DNA from: Paenibacillus sp. AN1007
GTDB lineage: Bacteria; Bacillota; Bacilli; Paenibacillales; Paenibacillaceae
Direction: 5' to 3'
NCBI RefSeq assembly: GCF_040702995.1
Contig: NZ_CP159992.1
Coordinates: 1,017,501 to 1,081,500 of the forward strand
DNA length: 64,000 bases
A model generated the notes under the pieces. That model was not told the origin of the DNA and searched no databases. It worked only from the letters and a program-made list of their open reading frames with translations. The position numbers were made by a program, and so were the translations under genes. Of this stretch, positions 25,073-34,087 are shown in pieces. Position 1 is the first letter of the stretch. Every line of letters begins with the position of its first letter.

Positions 25073-27120
25073 GTTCGATTCAACGAACAAAGCCAGCTGT
25101 GAACTGGCGCATGATAAGCATTTATGGGGGCGGTCTAACCGCCCTTATCGTGCTTTTTTTTGTAAGCTTGTGTTATGGCGAGGCCGCTATTTCTTTGCAT
25201 GACGTTTGGAGTGCACTTACAAACAGACAAGATACACTTGAACACAACATGGTATGGGATTTGCGTATGCCGCGTACCGTTATCGGCATCCTTGCGGGGG
25301 GTGCACTGGCTGCTGCCGGTGCGCTGCTGCAGACTATTACACGCAACCCGCTTGCAGCCTCGGATACACTCGGGATTAATGCGGGGGCGTATTTTATCGT
25401 AGTGCTGGGTGCGATTCTTTTTCCGGGGGTACTCAGCAAGTCACCGTTTCTTTTTGCCGCCATGGGCGGTTTGCTTGCTGCGTTCGCGGCTTATTTTATG
25501 GGTGGCGGGCGTACATCAACTCCGGTCCGGCTGGCGTTATCCGGTATGATTGTGTCCATGGTGCTTGGTTCATTTACGAGCGCCCTTCATATTTTCTTCT
25601 CCATGGAAACGCAGGGGTTATTTCTGTGGGGTTCAGGAACACTCGTCCAGAATGACTGGACAGGTGTGAGCTATGCTTGGCCTTGGGTTGCGGGAGTAAC
25701 GCTGCTGGCTCTGATTTTGTCCAAACAGTGGGATATGCTGGAACTGGACGAATCCACCGCTTCCTCCCTGGGCCAGAGAGTCGGACTTGCCCGAACAGCT
25801 GGACTAATTATTGCCGTTATTTTGGCTGCGGTTATCGTTAGTGTTATTGGACCTATCGGCTTTGTGGGTCTGGTTGCGCCACATCTGGTTCGCCTGAGCG
25901 GTGTTCGTTCCAGTCGTCTCTTGATTCCGGGTGTATTCGTGTGGGGGGCAGCGCTGCTGGTGGGCGCGGATGTGCTTGCCAAAATGATCCACAACTCCAG
26001 CATGGAACTGCCTACAGGTGCTGTAATGGCGATTATTGGTGCACCTTGGCTGATCTGGCTGGTGCTTACCCGGATGAAAACCGGGAATGGCGCCGGGATG
26101 ACGTCATCGATGAGTACAGGTGGACGTGTTCGTCGTTTTGCTTTTATGCCCGTCGCCATATTATTCTCAGCAATAACGCTAATATTGGTGCTGCTTAGTA
26201 CAATGTTCGGTGGAATGCGTATTCCTCTGGCCGATCTGCTGCCAAGTTTGTTTCAGTCAGATGGGTTGTTTTCCGGATTAATTCAGCTTCGTATCCCGCG
26301 TACCTTGGTGGCTGCAGGAGCAGGGGCCGCTCTCGCCATCAGCGGGGTACTGATCCAGATGGCAGTGCGGAATCCACTGGCGGATGCCTCAATCGTAGGC
26401 GTTTCTTCTGGAGCAGGACTTGGTGCCATGATGGTGTTCATTTTATGGCCTGGACTCCCCATGTATATCCTGCCTATCGCTGCCATTGCAGGTGCGGCTG
26501 CGGCTGCCGCCGTTGTATTCTCGCTTTCCTGGAAAAAAGGCCTAAATCCATCAGCCGTTGTACTGCTTGGTATTGCGATGTCGGCCATTGCCGGAGCAGG
26601 CATTCAAATTCTGATCGTACGCGGAGCCGTGTACGGCAGCAGCGGTTATATCTGGCTGACGGGCAGCACATATGCTCGGACATGGGATCAAGTCAAAGTG
26701 ATTGGCCTCTTCCTGCTCATTCTGGTTCCAGTGGCCTGGTGGCTTGCTCGCAGGTTTGAACTGCTCGTATTTGATGACAACAGCGCTTCAGGGCTTGGCA
26801 TGAATGTACGCCGCACTCGTCTGCTGGCGATGACAGTAGGAGTGCTGCTTGCGGCTGGAGCCGTAGCCGTTGTAGGAACTGTCGGATTTATTGGTCTGAT
26901 TGCTCCGCATATGGTCCGTTTGCTGACGGGACATAAACTGAGACAGTCGATGTTTCTGTCCGCATTGGCAGGAGCAGTCATGCTCGTGCTCGCTGATACG
27001 ATTGGCAGAACCGTGATGGCTCCGACGGAGATTCCATCCGGTATTCTGATTGCGATCATTGGTACACCGTATTTCCTATACTTGATGTACCGTTCAAACT
27101 GGCGCAAAGCAGTGAAATGA
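25069..27120 (+). CDS. Fused FecCD-type siderophore ABC permease (FhuB-like)
   Basis: ATG overlaps the binding-protein stop by four bases. 683 aa, two FecCD permease domains in tandem (about 1-335 and 345-683), about 20 hydrophobic segments. Each half repeats the family signatures: RMPRTVIGILAGGALAAAG and RIPRTLVAAGAGAALAISG near the start, GPIGFVGLVAPHLVRL and GTVGFIGLIAPHMVRL at the ATPase-coupling loop. The fused layout is that of FhuB. No ATPase gene follows; a terminator does, so a shared ATPase such as FhuC/YusV elsewhere must serve it. Confidence 0.93.
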   Translation: MSSIQRTKPAVNWRMISIYGGGLTALIVLFFVSLCYGEAAISLHDVWSALTNRQDTLEHNMVWDLRMPRTVIGILAGGALAAAGALLQTITRNPLAASDTLGINAGAYFIVVLGAILFPGVLSKSPFLFAAMGGLLAAFAAYFMGGGRTSTPVRLALSGMIVSMVLGSFTSALHIFFSMETQGLFLWGSGTLVQNDWTGVSYAWPWVAGVTLLALILSKQWDMLELDESTASSLGQRVGLARTAGLIIAVILAAVIVSVIGPIGFVGLVAPHLVRLSGVRSSRLLIPGVFVWGAALLVGADVLAKMIHNSSMELPTGAVMAIIGAPWLIWLVLTRMKTGNGAGMTSSMSTGGRVRRFAFMPVAILFSAITLILVLLSTMFGGMRIPLADLLPSLFQSDGLFSGLIQLRIPRTLVAAGAGAALAISGVLIQMAVRNPLADASIVGVSSGAGLGAMMVFILWPGLPMYILPIAAIAGAAAAAAVVFSLSWKKGLNPSAVVLLGIAMSAIAGAGIQILIVRGAVYGSSGYIWLTGSTYARTWDQVKVIGLFLLILVPVAWWLARRFELLVFDDNSASGLGMNVRRTRLLAMTVGVLLAAGAVAVVGTVGFIGLIAPHMVRLLTGHKLRQSMFLSALAGAVMLVLADTIGRTVMAPTEIPSGILIAIIGTPYFLYLMYRSNWRKAVK

Positions 27121-27134
27121 AAATGAAAGTACAA

Positions 27135-27173
27135 AAGCACCAAACCCCGACGCATAGGGTTTGGTGCTTTTTA
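27135..27173. terminator. Terminator between convergent genes
   Basis: Perfect 13-bp stem AAGCACCAAACCC / GGGTTTGGTGCTT with T-rich tail. Confidence 0.9.
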
Positions 27174-27178
27174 TTTTG

Positions 27179-28390
27179 TCACAGCTGCTGCTCAACCGCA
27201 GATTGTTTGTCAGATTGTTTTGCAGGTGTGAGTATGCCGCTGGCTTCTACATATTGAAGGGCTTGGCGCAGCTGCTCCAGGTCCTGTACCAGAGCAAGTC
27301 TCACATAGCCTTCACCTGAAGGTCCAAAAGCGCTGCCTGGTGTGACAATGACACCCGTTCTGGTAACGAGATCGGCAGCAAACTGTTCGGATGTGTCGTA
27401 ATGTGCGGGAATCCGTGTCCAGATGAACATCGTGGCTTCGGGTTTACTGATGTGCCAGCCCAGTTTGGCGAAGCCCTCACATAACATATCCCGCCGTTCT
27501 TCATAGATTGCCCTTACCCGCCCCACATCGCTTTGATCACCCGTAATCGCGGCAATGGCTGCCTGTTGAATCGGGATAAACATGCCGTAATCCATGTTGG
27601 ATTTCAGCTTTTTCAGCATAGAGACCACCTCCCGGTTCCCCACACAAAAACCGATTCGTGCTCCAGCCAGTCCGTACGTTTTGGATAGAGAGTTGAATTC
27701 GATCCCCACATCGATTGCACCGGGATAGGCCAGGAAACTGCCGCATGTTTTATGATCAAAGACAAGCTCGCTATATGCGTTATCATGCAGCACGATAATA
27801 TCGTATTTGTTGGCAAAAGCGATCAGTTCTTCGTAAAATGAGTCCGGAGCCATCGCTGTTGTCGGATTGTTCGGATACGATACAAGCATGAATTTGGCTC
27901 GTTCTGCCACAGATTCCGGGATGTCACACAGCTGAATAACATAGTTGTGTTCCTCTTTTTGCGGCATGTAATACAGCTCTGCTCCGGCCAGAAGCGGCCC
28001 ATCAGCAAATACTGGATAACAGGGATCGGGGACCAGAACGAGATCACCTTCATCGACAATCGAGAGGGAGATATGCGCAAGTCCTTCCTGCGATCCGAGC
28101 AAAGAGCAGATTTCTGTTTTGGGGTCCAACTCTACTTGGTACCGCTGTCTGTACCAGTCACCTGCTGCCTGCAGCAGTTCGCTCTGATCGTTCACAGCAT
28201 AGATGTAATTGGCTGGATCAGCAGAGGCTTCACAGAGTACCTTCATAATATGCGGAGCCGGCGGAATGTTTGGTGTCCCGACGCTTAGGTCGATAACGGG
28301 CTGCCCACTCTCCAGACGGCGGCGCTTGATCTCCAGAAGCTTGGTGAAGATACCTTCACTAAAGTGATCCATTCGTTTTGCAAATTTCAT
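27179..28390 (-). CDS. PLP-dependent class I aminotransferase
   Basis: ATG 28390 chosen; an in-frame TTG at 28411 is possible. About 403 aa. Fold-type I aminotransferase with substrate loop SVGTPNIPPAPH, NPTTAMAP, the Asp of LHDNAYSEL, PLP lysine in SLSKTYGLAGAR and the Arg of GYVRLAL. It resembles LL-diaminopimelate/aspartate-type aminotransferases (DapL/PatA/YugH group), and the substrate is not certain. It stands alone on the minus strand. Confidence 0.88.
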   Translation of the reverse strand: MKFAKRMDHFSEGIFTKLLEIKRRRLESGQPVIDLSVGTPNIPPAPHIMKVLCEASADPANYIYAVNDQSELLQAAGDWYRQRYQVELDPKTEICSLLGSQEGLAHISLSIVDEGDLVLVPDPCYPVFADGPLLAGAELYYMPQKEEHNYVIQLCDIPESVAERAKFMLVSYPNNPTTAMAPDSFYEELIAFANKYDIIVLHDNAYSELVFDHKTCGSFLAYPGAIDVGIEFNSLSKTYGLAGARIGFCVGNREVVSMLKKLKSNMDYGMFIPIQQAAIAAITGDQSDVGRVRAIYEERRDMLCEGFAKLGWHISKPEATMFIWTRIPAHYDTSEQFAADLVTRTGVIVTPGSAFGPSGEGYVRLALVQDLEQLRQALQYVEASGILTPAKQSDKQSAVEQQL

Positions 28391-28483
28391 GATATGTCCA
28401 TCAGCCTCCAATGCTCTTCGTACGCCTATAATTCAATAATAAATGGATAGCGAACAAAAGAGAAGAGCAGGGGAGGGCGCAGC

Positions 28484-30556
28484 TTACTCCACCTTGAAGT
28501 GACCCAGTTCTTCCTGCAGCTTGGCAGACAGCTGATTCAACTGATTCGATAGATCGGCCACCTGCTGAATACTTTCCAGTTGTTCCTGCGTACTCGCGCT
28601 GACTTCTTCCGTTGATGCAGAGTTCTCCTCCGTCGTCGAGGAGATCACTTCCAGTGCCTGGAATATTTCATCTTTGTGTTGATGTACGGCTGCAGTGCCG
28701 TTTGTAATCTGCAGCATGCGAAGCTGCAGCTCTTTCAAATCCTGGTTGATGCTGTAGAATACCTGTTTGGTACTGTCTACTGCCCTCGTGTTCTCTTCGG
28801 CAATCTTCATACCACGCATAGTGTGTTCTACGGATAATGATGTTTTCTCTTCAATGACATTGACCTTTTTATTGATTTCTTCTGTAGCCAGGGCGGTCTG
28901 CTCAGCCAGCTTGCGAACTTCTTCTGCAACGACGGCAAATCCTCTGCCATGTTCCCCGGCACGAGCAGCCTCGATGGAAGCATTAAGTGCGAGCAGATTC
29001 GTTTGGGAGGCAATTTGTTTCACCGTGTCCACAAAACTGGATATTTCATTCCGGCTCTGATCAATCTCTTGAATTATAGAAGACACAGCTTGAGTAGAAG
29101 TGTGGTTCTCCTCGGACCATTTCGACAATTGCTCGACTACAGTCAGTCCTTGGCTGCTTTGATCCGCAGAGATCTGTACCATAGCACCCATCTCCTGTGC
29201 ATCTGCAGCCATTTCATCCACTTGACTGGATAACGAGCCTGTTTTGCGCAAAATATTTTCCGTTTCAATGGACTGATAATTGGTTGCATTCGCGATCTCA
29301 TTGATCGCTGTCGATGTATCATTCATAGTCACAGCGGTTCTTGAAGAGATGGACTGCAGATCATGGGAGGATTGATTCAGCACTTGAGCCGAATTTCCTA
29401 CGATTTGCATCATGCTTTGGATCTTCTGCACCATCGAATTCAGACCCGCGGCAATCTGTCCGATCTCATTATTCGATTGGATATCCAGTTTAACGGTCAA
29501 GTCACCCTGCTCAATCTGTTTAATTTTACGCAGCAGCTGCGGTATGGTGCGCAGCAGGCGGCGAAGGGTAACGTAACAGATCACGACAAGCAGCAGGGCA
29601 GCAGCCGTGAATCCGCCAAGTGTATACCACGTGAACGTACTGAGTTCTGCCAGCACTTCTTTCTCCGAAATCGTCAGACCTACGGACCAGCCAGTGTCCT
29701 TGCTGGTTGCATACCCGATGTATCGGCGTTCCCCATTATCATTTATCAGCTGTATACCAGATTCACCGGCCGTCATTTTTTTGCCGACTTCGCCCATGTC
29801 TCCGGTACTGTTCAGAATATTTTCCTTCAGCACTTTACGCTCGTCCGGATGGTACAGAATTTCCCCGCTCTTGGATAGCAAAATGGAATACCCTGTGTTT
29901 CCCAGAGAATAACTTTTCATAATATTCGGAATATCTTCAAAGGCAATGTCCGCTGCGGCAAAGCCAATCATGTTATCGTTCTCGTCTTTGATCGGATAAA
30001 AAATACCCATGAGCACTTGGCCTGCAGCAATATCGATGTACGGATCAGAATAGTAAAGTCCATCGCCATCCTTCAGGGCTTGGTAATATGGACGTGCCTG
30101 GATATCAAAATCCGGGGCAGACACGACGCCGTCATTTTGCATCCAGAAGCCTTTGCCCTCCAGGCCAGCGATCCAAGCATCGTGGAACGAAGGCTCTTCC
30201 TTCACAATAGCAGCAAGGGTATCCCTTGTTTCAATCGCATAAGCAGAAGTGGCTGCTTCTGCCGCGGATTTCGTTGTTTCTATGTACTGCCTGAACAATT
30301 TGTTCGTGGACATTTGTTTGACCAATGCGCCTTTTTCTTTGAACAGTGCGTCAAACTCACTGACAATGGCTTGTGTTTTGGTCTGCAGCATGGACTCTTG
30401 TTGTTTAACCAAAATATTTCTTGTACTTGTGAACATAAACGTTCCTAACACGGCGAACACGACAACAATGATGGCGAGCAGTACAATGGACAAGGTGTTG
30501 GCCATACTGGATGTCCGTGTCCCTGTGTTCCCCCGCTTTTTGAATGTATTTAGCAT
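28484..30556 (-). CDS. Methyl-accepting chemotaxis protein with dCache sensor
   Basis: 690 aa. TM1 (about 18-40), extracellular dCache domain (about 42-285, with [15 protein letters not shown] and [10 protein letters not shown]), TM2 (about 290-312), HAMP (to about 365), and a long signalling hairpin with tip [37 protein letters not shown] methylation helices lie near the end. dCache domains of this type often bind amino acids or other small metabolites; the ligand is unknown. A SigD-like -10 lies upstream. Confidence 0.93.
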   Translation of the reverse strand: MLNTFKKRGNTGTRTSSMANTLSIVLLAIIVVVFAVLGTFMFTSTRNILVKQQESMLQTKTQAIVSEFDALFKEKGALVKQMSTNKLFRQYIETTKSAAEAATSAYAIETRDTLAAIVKEEPSFHDAWIAGLEGKGFWMQNDGVVSAPDFDIQARPYYQALKDGDGLYYSDPYIDIAAGQVLMGIFYPIKDENDNMIGFAAADIAFEDIPNIMKSYSLGNTGYSILLSKSGEILYHPDERKVLKENILNSTGDMGEVGKKMTAGESGIQLINDNGERRYIGYATSKDTGWSVGLTISEKEVLAELSTFTWYTLGGFTAAALLLVVICYVTLRRLLRTIPQLLRKIKQIEQGDLTVKLDIQSNNEIGQIAAGLNSMVQKIQSMMQIVGNSAQVLNQSSHDLQSISSRTAVTMNDTSTAINEIANATNYQSIETENILRKTGSLSSQVDEMAADAQEMGAMVQISADQSSQGLTVVEQLSKWSEENHTSTQAVSSIIQEIDQSRNEISSFVDTVKQIASQTNLLALNASIEAARAGEHGRGFAVVAEEVRKLAEQTALATEEINKKVNVIEEKTSLSVEHTMRGMKIAEENTRAVDSTKQVFYSINQDLKELQLRMLQITNGTAAVHQHKDEIFQALEVISSTTEENSASTEEVSASTQEQLESIQQVADLSNQLNQLSAKLQEELGHFKVE

Positions 30557-30605
30557 GTTCCATCTCCCCAGATGATTGATAAGAAGTTCTCAACTTCTGA
30601 GTTAT

Positions 30606-30629
30606 ATGTCGGCATACAATATAGATTTA
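30606..30629 (-). promoter_or_regulatory. SigD-like promoter of the chemoreceptor
   Basis: On the minus strand TAAA (30629-30626) and GCCGACAT (30613-30606). The -10 matches 7 of 8 positions of the SigD GCCGATAT, but the spacing is 12 against the usual 15, so it is only a candidate. Confidence 0.35.
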
Positions 30630-30779
30630 TGTATATTTTTGTCGAATGAAAAAAAATTAATTTAAATGTCAGACTTCATACTTCAGGCGGATAGTTCCTT
30701 CAAGACGAGTTGTTTATAATGGAATGATATGGAATTCTATGGACTTGATCTGAACCAAACAGGATAGGGGGAATGGAAA

Positions 30780-31808
30780 ATGACTGCGTTTTGGCATGCT
30801 TCTATACAGGGAATGCCTTGGAATGAGGAAAAAATGCATCAGGCGGTCCAGCATCTGCGCCGCAGGGCAGTGGTGCATTTTCGCGTTGGTGTGGATACTT
30901 ATGAGGATTTGTCCAAACTGGATGCAGACGTTTTCTCGGTCAGGCCGGATCTGATTCTCCACATATCCAACGCGGATCCGAAATCGAAGCTTCCCTCCAG
31001 TTTTCTCGGGCGTTTAGCACAGTTAAAACATGTGTCTGCCTTACAGCTGGATTGTTCGCAGGTGCAGGATTTGACGATTCTGGGTGCGATGGAGCAGCTG
31101 CTCTTTCTAAGGTTAAATTCACCCGCGAGAGCAGCCGACTTGAGTTTCATCAAACACTATCAGCAGTTAACGTATCTTGAACTGCATGGCAAATTTAAAA
31201 GCATGAACTCGGCAGCACAATGCCAGCATCTGGAGACCATCATCCTGAACTGTCCGGTGGATGGTCTTGACGTATTATCAGAACTGCCGAGGCTCCAGTA
31301 TCTGTCTCTGGATCATTGTGAGTTAGAGAGTGAGCTGGATGTACTGACACAGTCGACAATTCGTATGTTAAAACTCAGCTCGGTACGGAAACTGATGAGT
31401 ATCAAAGGACTGGAGCAGATGCACCGACTTGAATTTCTGCATCTTTCCTTGTCCAAGCTGGAACAATGTTGTGATTTTTCGCAAATGCCCCGGCTCAGGC
31501 AGCTTGAACTGGTTTACATGAAATCTCTTCAAAATACCGATGATTTATGGACGGCCAGCTCACTGGAAGTTCTGGAACTGAAAGAGATCAACACGGCTCT
31601 TAAAGCAGCGTCCTTCGCCCGGTTGGCAGAACTTGAGCAGCTGCGTCAGGTGGATTTTCGTTTTATTGATTTTAATAAAGGACGCATTCATGCAATGCGT
31701 GAACAACTCAGCCAGCAAGGGAAGGAACACATCATATACGAGCATATTCCTGAACAAAAACGAGTGCAGTCCATGGAGATCGAGCATATATCCCAATACT
31801 TAATGTAA
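30780..31808 (+). CDS. Leucine-rich-repeat protein
   Basis: ATG start behind AGGGGGA. 342 aa, no signal peptide. From about residue 75 there are repeats of 21-24 residues with LxxLxL spacing (LKHVSALQLDCSQV, MEQLLFLRLNS, YQQLTYLELHG, LPRLQYLSLDH, MHRLEFLHLSLS, MPRLRQLELVYM). The N-terminal 70 residues are not repeat-like. It is probably a cytoplasmic binding scaffold; no partner can be named. Convergent with the SDR gene, and I see no clear terminator in 31809-31928. Confidence 0.75.
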   Translation: MTAFWHASIQGMPWNEEKMHQAVQHLRRRAVVHFRVGVDTYEDLSKLDADVFSVRPDLILHISNADPKSKLPSSFLGRLAQLKHVSALQLDCSQVQDLTILGAMEQLLFLRLNSPARAADLSFIKHYQQLTYLELHGKFKSMNSAAQCQHLETIILNCPVDGLDVLSELPRLQYLSLDHCELESELDVLTQSTIRMLKLSSVRKLMSIKGLEQMHRLEFLHLSLSKLEQCCDFSQMPRLRQLELVYMKSLQNTDDLWTASSLEVLELKEINTALKAASFARLAELEQLRQVDFRFIDFNKGRIHAMREQLSQQGKEHIIYEHIPEQKRVQSMEIEHISQYLM

Positions 31809-31928
31809 CAGACGCTTATCAAACGAGACAGCATACGTCCCATTGAGGAGACGAGTACTGCAGCATAGACGAGGTCAACTGAAAATGATCCGATTGAATT
31901 CGTGTTAAGCAGATGTGTGATCCTTTTC

Positions 31929-32648
31929 CTACGTATTAAGGTCCGTAAGCGCAGGTACATTAATTTCTTTGACACAGGCTGCTGTGGACAAGCTGACGAC
32001 GCACCGGACGATGGATACCATATCCTGAAGCGGAATGCGTGTTCCTTCATACTCCGACAATGCACGTTCCATTCCATCTTCGTACGGAATTTCTCCTGCC
32101 AGTTCTCCCGGGTTGATGCAGGTTACTGCAATGCGATCCTGCCGGGTGTGCTCTCTTAAAGCTTCTGTAATTCCACGTATCGCAAACTTGGAGGCGACAA
32201 AAGAAACTTGGGTGCTGCCCGCATTGCTTAACCCGGCTGTAGAGCCGATGAGAATGATCTTTCCTGCTGCTGACTTACGAAGCTGAGGCAGTAAAGCCTG
32301 AATACATACAATGGTTGAAGTCACGTTCACATGGATCAGCTGTTGAATATCCGATGGCTCATCCTGATCAAAGGTGTAGTGATCTTCAAAGCCTTCTTTT
32401 TCCCAGATTCCAACGTTATAAATAAGTACATCCAGCGTTTCGCTGCGCAGCTGCTCCGCAATCTGTCTGGAAGCCTGGAGTTCCGAGAGATCCGCCTGAA
32501 TCCAGACTCGCTGTACACCATCCTCCAGTTTCAAGCTCCCCGGCTTGCTGCGCGATACAACCCAGACCTTATCTCCTGCCTGCGGCACACCTCGGACAAA
32601 GGCATCGCCCAATCCTTTGCTGGCACCGAATACAATATAATTCGTCAT
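31929..32648 (-). CDS. SDR-family oxidoreductase with Phe for the catalytic Tyr
   Basis: 239 aa Rossmann fold. The cofactor motif GASKGLG is at the start, and the NAG-type motif (YNVGIWE) and active-site Ser strand (IILIGSTAG) are present. The YxxxK motif reads SFVASK: codon TTT (Phe) stands where Tyr is expected, while the Lys is kept. The usual proton donor is thus missing. It may be a non-catalytic or altered SDR, or carry a recent point mutation (TAT to TTT). The remaining sequence is well conserved. Confidence 0.88.
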   Translation of the reverse strand: MTNYIVFGASKGLGDAFVRGVPQAGDKVWVVSRSKPGSLKLEDGVQRVWIQADLSELQASRQIAEQLRSETLDVLIYNVGIWEKEGFEDHYTFDQDEPSDIQQLIHVNVTSTIVCIQALLPQLRKSAAGKIILIGSTAGLSNAGSTQVSFVASKFAIRGITEALREHTRQDRIAVTCINPGELAGEIPYEDGMERALSEYEGTRIPLQDMVSIVRCVVSLSTAACVKEINVPALTDLNT

Positions 32649-32869
32649 TTGTAAAAAAACCTCCTTAACGACATGGACCAGATGAATTTAAACATCTTCT
32701 AAAACTTCACTCATGAAGTCATAGAAACAATCCAATCAACGTCTTTATTAATTAGAATAAGTATATTTTACTATAAAGGCCGGATATGGAATGTGAAGGT
32801 TGAATGAGGGAAGCTTCATTCATCGGATATCGTTGTTCATAAAGAAGAGCGATGTGCAGCCTGTAATGT

Positions 32870-33235
32870 TTAATCGTGATTTTGGTCTGAGTCTGATAAT
32901 AAAACAACCTCTTCCCCGCGCTGCTGCCTAAGCGTAATATTATCTCTTCCCCAAGCACACATCACATCCACAATCGTATTCGCTGTGACGCCATATTCGG
33001 TAAGGCTGTACTCCACTTTAGGAGGCATTTGCTGATAAATATGTCTTCTGACAAGGCCGTCGCGTTCCAATTCGCGCAATTGCTGAATCAGTACTTTTTG
33101 TGAAATGCCGGGTATGCCGCGCTCCAATTCTCCTGTTCTTTTGACACCCGACATTAATAAACAGATGATGATCGCTTTCCACTTGCCGCCAATGATTTCG
33201 AGTGCAGCTTCAATGCCCAAACGATACTGCTTCAT
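32870..33235 (-). CDS. HxlR-family redox/electrophile-responsive regulator
   Basis: ATG 33235 behind GAGGTGA; an in-frame GTG at 33244 is less likely. 121 aa. HxlR winged helix: IEAALEIIGGKWKAIIICLL, GELERGIPGISQKVLIQQL, LERDGLVRR, YSLTEYG. A Cys lies in the C-terminal dimer helix (DVMCAWG); the N-terminal sensing Cys of YodB/HypR is not seen. It is divergent from a flavodoxin-fold quinone-reductase-like gene, the usual target of such repressors. Confidence 0.9.
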   Translation of the reverse strand: MKQYRLGIEAALEIIGGKWKAIIICLLMSGVKRTGELERGIPGISQKVLIQQLRELERDGLVRRHIYQQMPPKVEYSLTEYGVTANTIVDVMCAWGRDNITLRQQRGEEVVLLSDSDQNHD

Positions 33236-33311
33236 ATATATCACCTCGTTTTATATTTACGTGTTCACAGCGATAACTATTTATTTTCTCATAACCGTAA
33301 AGCAGAAGTCC

Positions 33312-33352
33312 ATACACACCTTGAGGTAAGCATCTTACTTCATTGTGTGTAT
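33312..33352. promoter_or_regulatory. Nested palindrome between hxlR-type regulator and oxidoreductase
   Basis: Outer arms ATACACAC (33312-33319) / GTGTGTAT (33345-33352) and inner GTAAG-CAT-CTTAC (33326-33338) share one centre to within a base. Candidate operator for the HxlR protein; a run of T-rich sequence follows, so a terminator-like role is also possible. Confidence 0.5.
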
Positions 33353-33438
33353 TTTCTTTTGGTCTGACGTGGCGGATAATGATCCATATTCATATTCAAG
33401 AAAAGAAATCAGCATGTGATGAGAAAGGAATGTATGAG

Positions 33439-33993
33439 ATGAAAACACTGGTTATTCTGGCGCATCCCGATATAACAAATTCAAGAGTGAATCGTCGCTG
33501 GAAAGAGGAGCTGCATCGGCATGCAGAGGATGTACACATTCACGAATTATATGAGGCCTATCCTGACTGGAATATTGATGTGGTTCGTGAGCAGAAGCTG
33601 CTGGAGGCCTATGATCATATTATTTTACAGTTTCCGCTGTATTGGTACAGTTATCCGCCGCTGCTCAAAAAGTGGCTGGACGATGTGTTCACGCATGGTT
33701 GGGCTTATGGTTCAAAGGGCAAGCGATTGCATGGTAAGCGGATGGGGCTGGCGATAACGATCGGGGATAAGCAGGAGAATTATGCGAAGGGAGCACCCAT
33801 CGGGTACAGTGTTGAGGAGCTGATGGCACCATTCAAGGCGAGCATGAATCATGTCGGCGTTACTGCACTGCCGCACTATGCTGTCTATGGTGCCTCATTT
33901 CAGGCAAGTGATCAAGAGATTGATCAAAGTTCTATGAATTATATCCAATACATCCAAACGTCTAAATCAGATCTTATCCGCAAAATGGAATGA
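33439..33993 (+). CDS. NAD(P)H-dependent flavodoxin-fold oxidoreductase (YwrO/KefF-like)
   Basis: ATG 33439, nine bases after AAAGGA. 184 aa. TLVILAHPD at the start, QFPLYWYSYPPLLKKWLDDVF and GKRMGLAITIG are signatures of the NQO1/MdaB/YwrO flavoprotein group. It reduces quinones or similar electrophiles with two electrons, using FMN or FAD. The divergent HxlR regulator suggests induction by quinone or aldehyde stress. Confidence 0.9.
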   Translation: MKTLVILAHPDITNSRVNRRWKEELHRHAEDVHIHELYEAYPDWNIDVVREQKLLEAYDHIILQFPLYWYSYPPLLKKWLDDVFTHGWAYGSKGKRLHGKRMGLAITIGDKQENYAKGAPIGYSVEELMAPFKASMNHVGVTALPHYAVYGASFQASDQEIDQSSMNYIQYIQTSKSDLIRKME

Positions 33994-33997
33994 AAAG

Positions 33998-34029
33998 GGC
34001 CTGGCTCCGACAAAGCGGAGTTCCAGGCC
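33998..34029. terminator. Bidirectional terminator
   Basis: GGCCTGG.TCCG / CGGA.CCAGGCC hairpin. The T-run (TTTT) is on the minus-strand side, so it mainly serves the xylan operon. Confidence 0.7.
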
Positions 34030-34087
34030 AGAGTATGACTTACGATTGCGGCACTGCTGCAAAAGATCACCAGCACCCTAATCCATG

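Noticed and set aside
25671..26159. 162-codon antisense frame in the permease gene
   Set aside because: Composition follows from the hydrophobic codons of the permease; no RBS.
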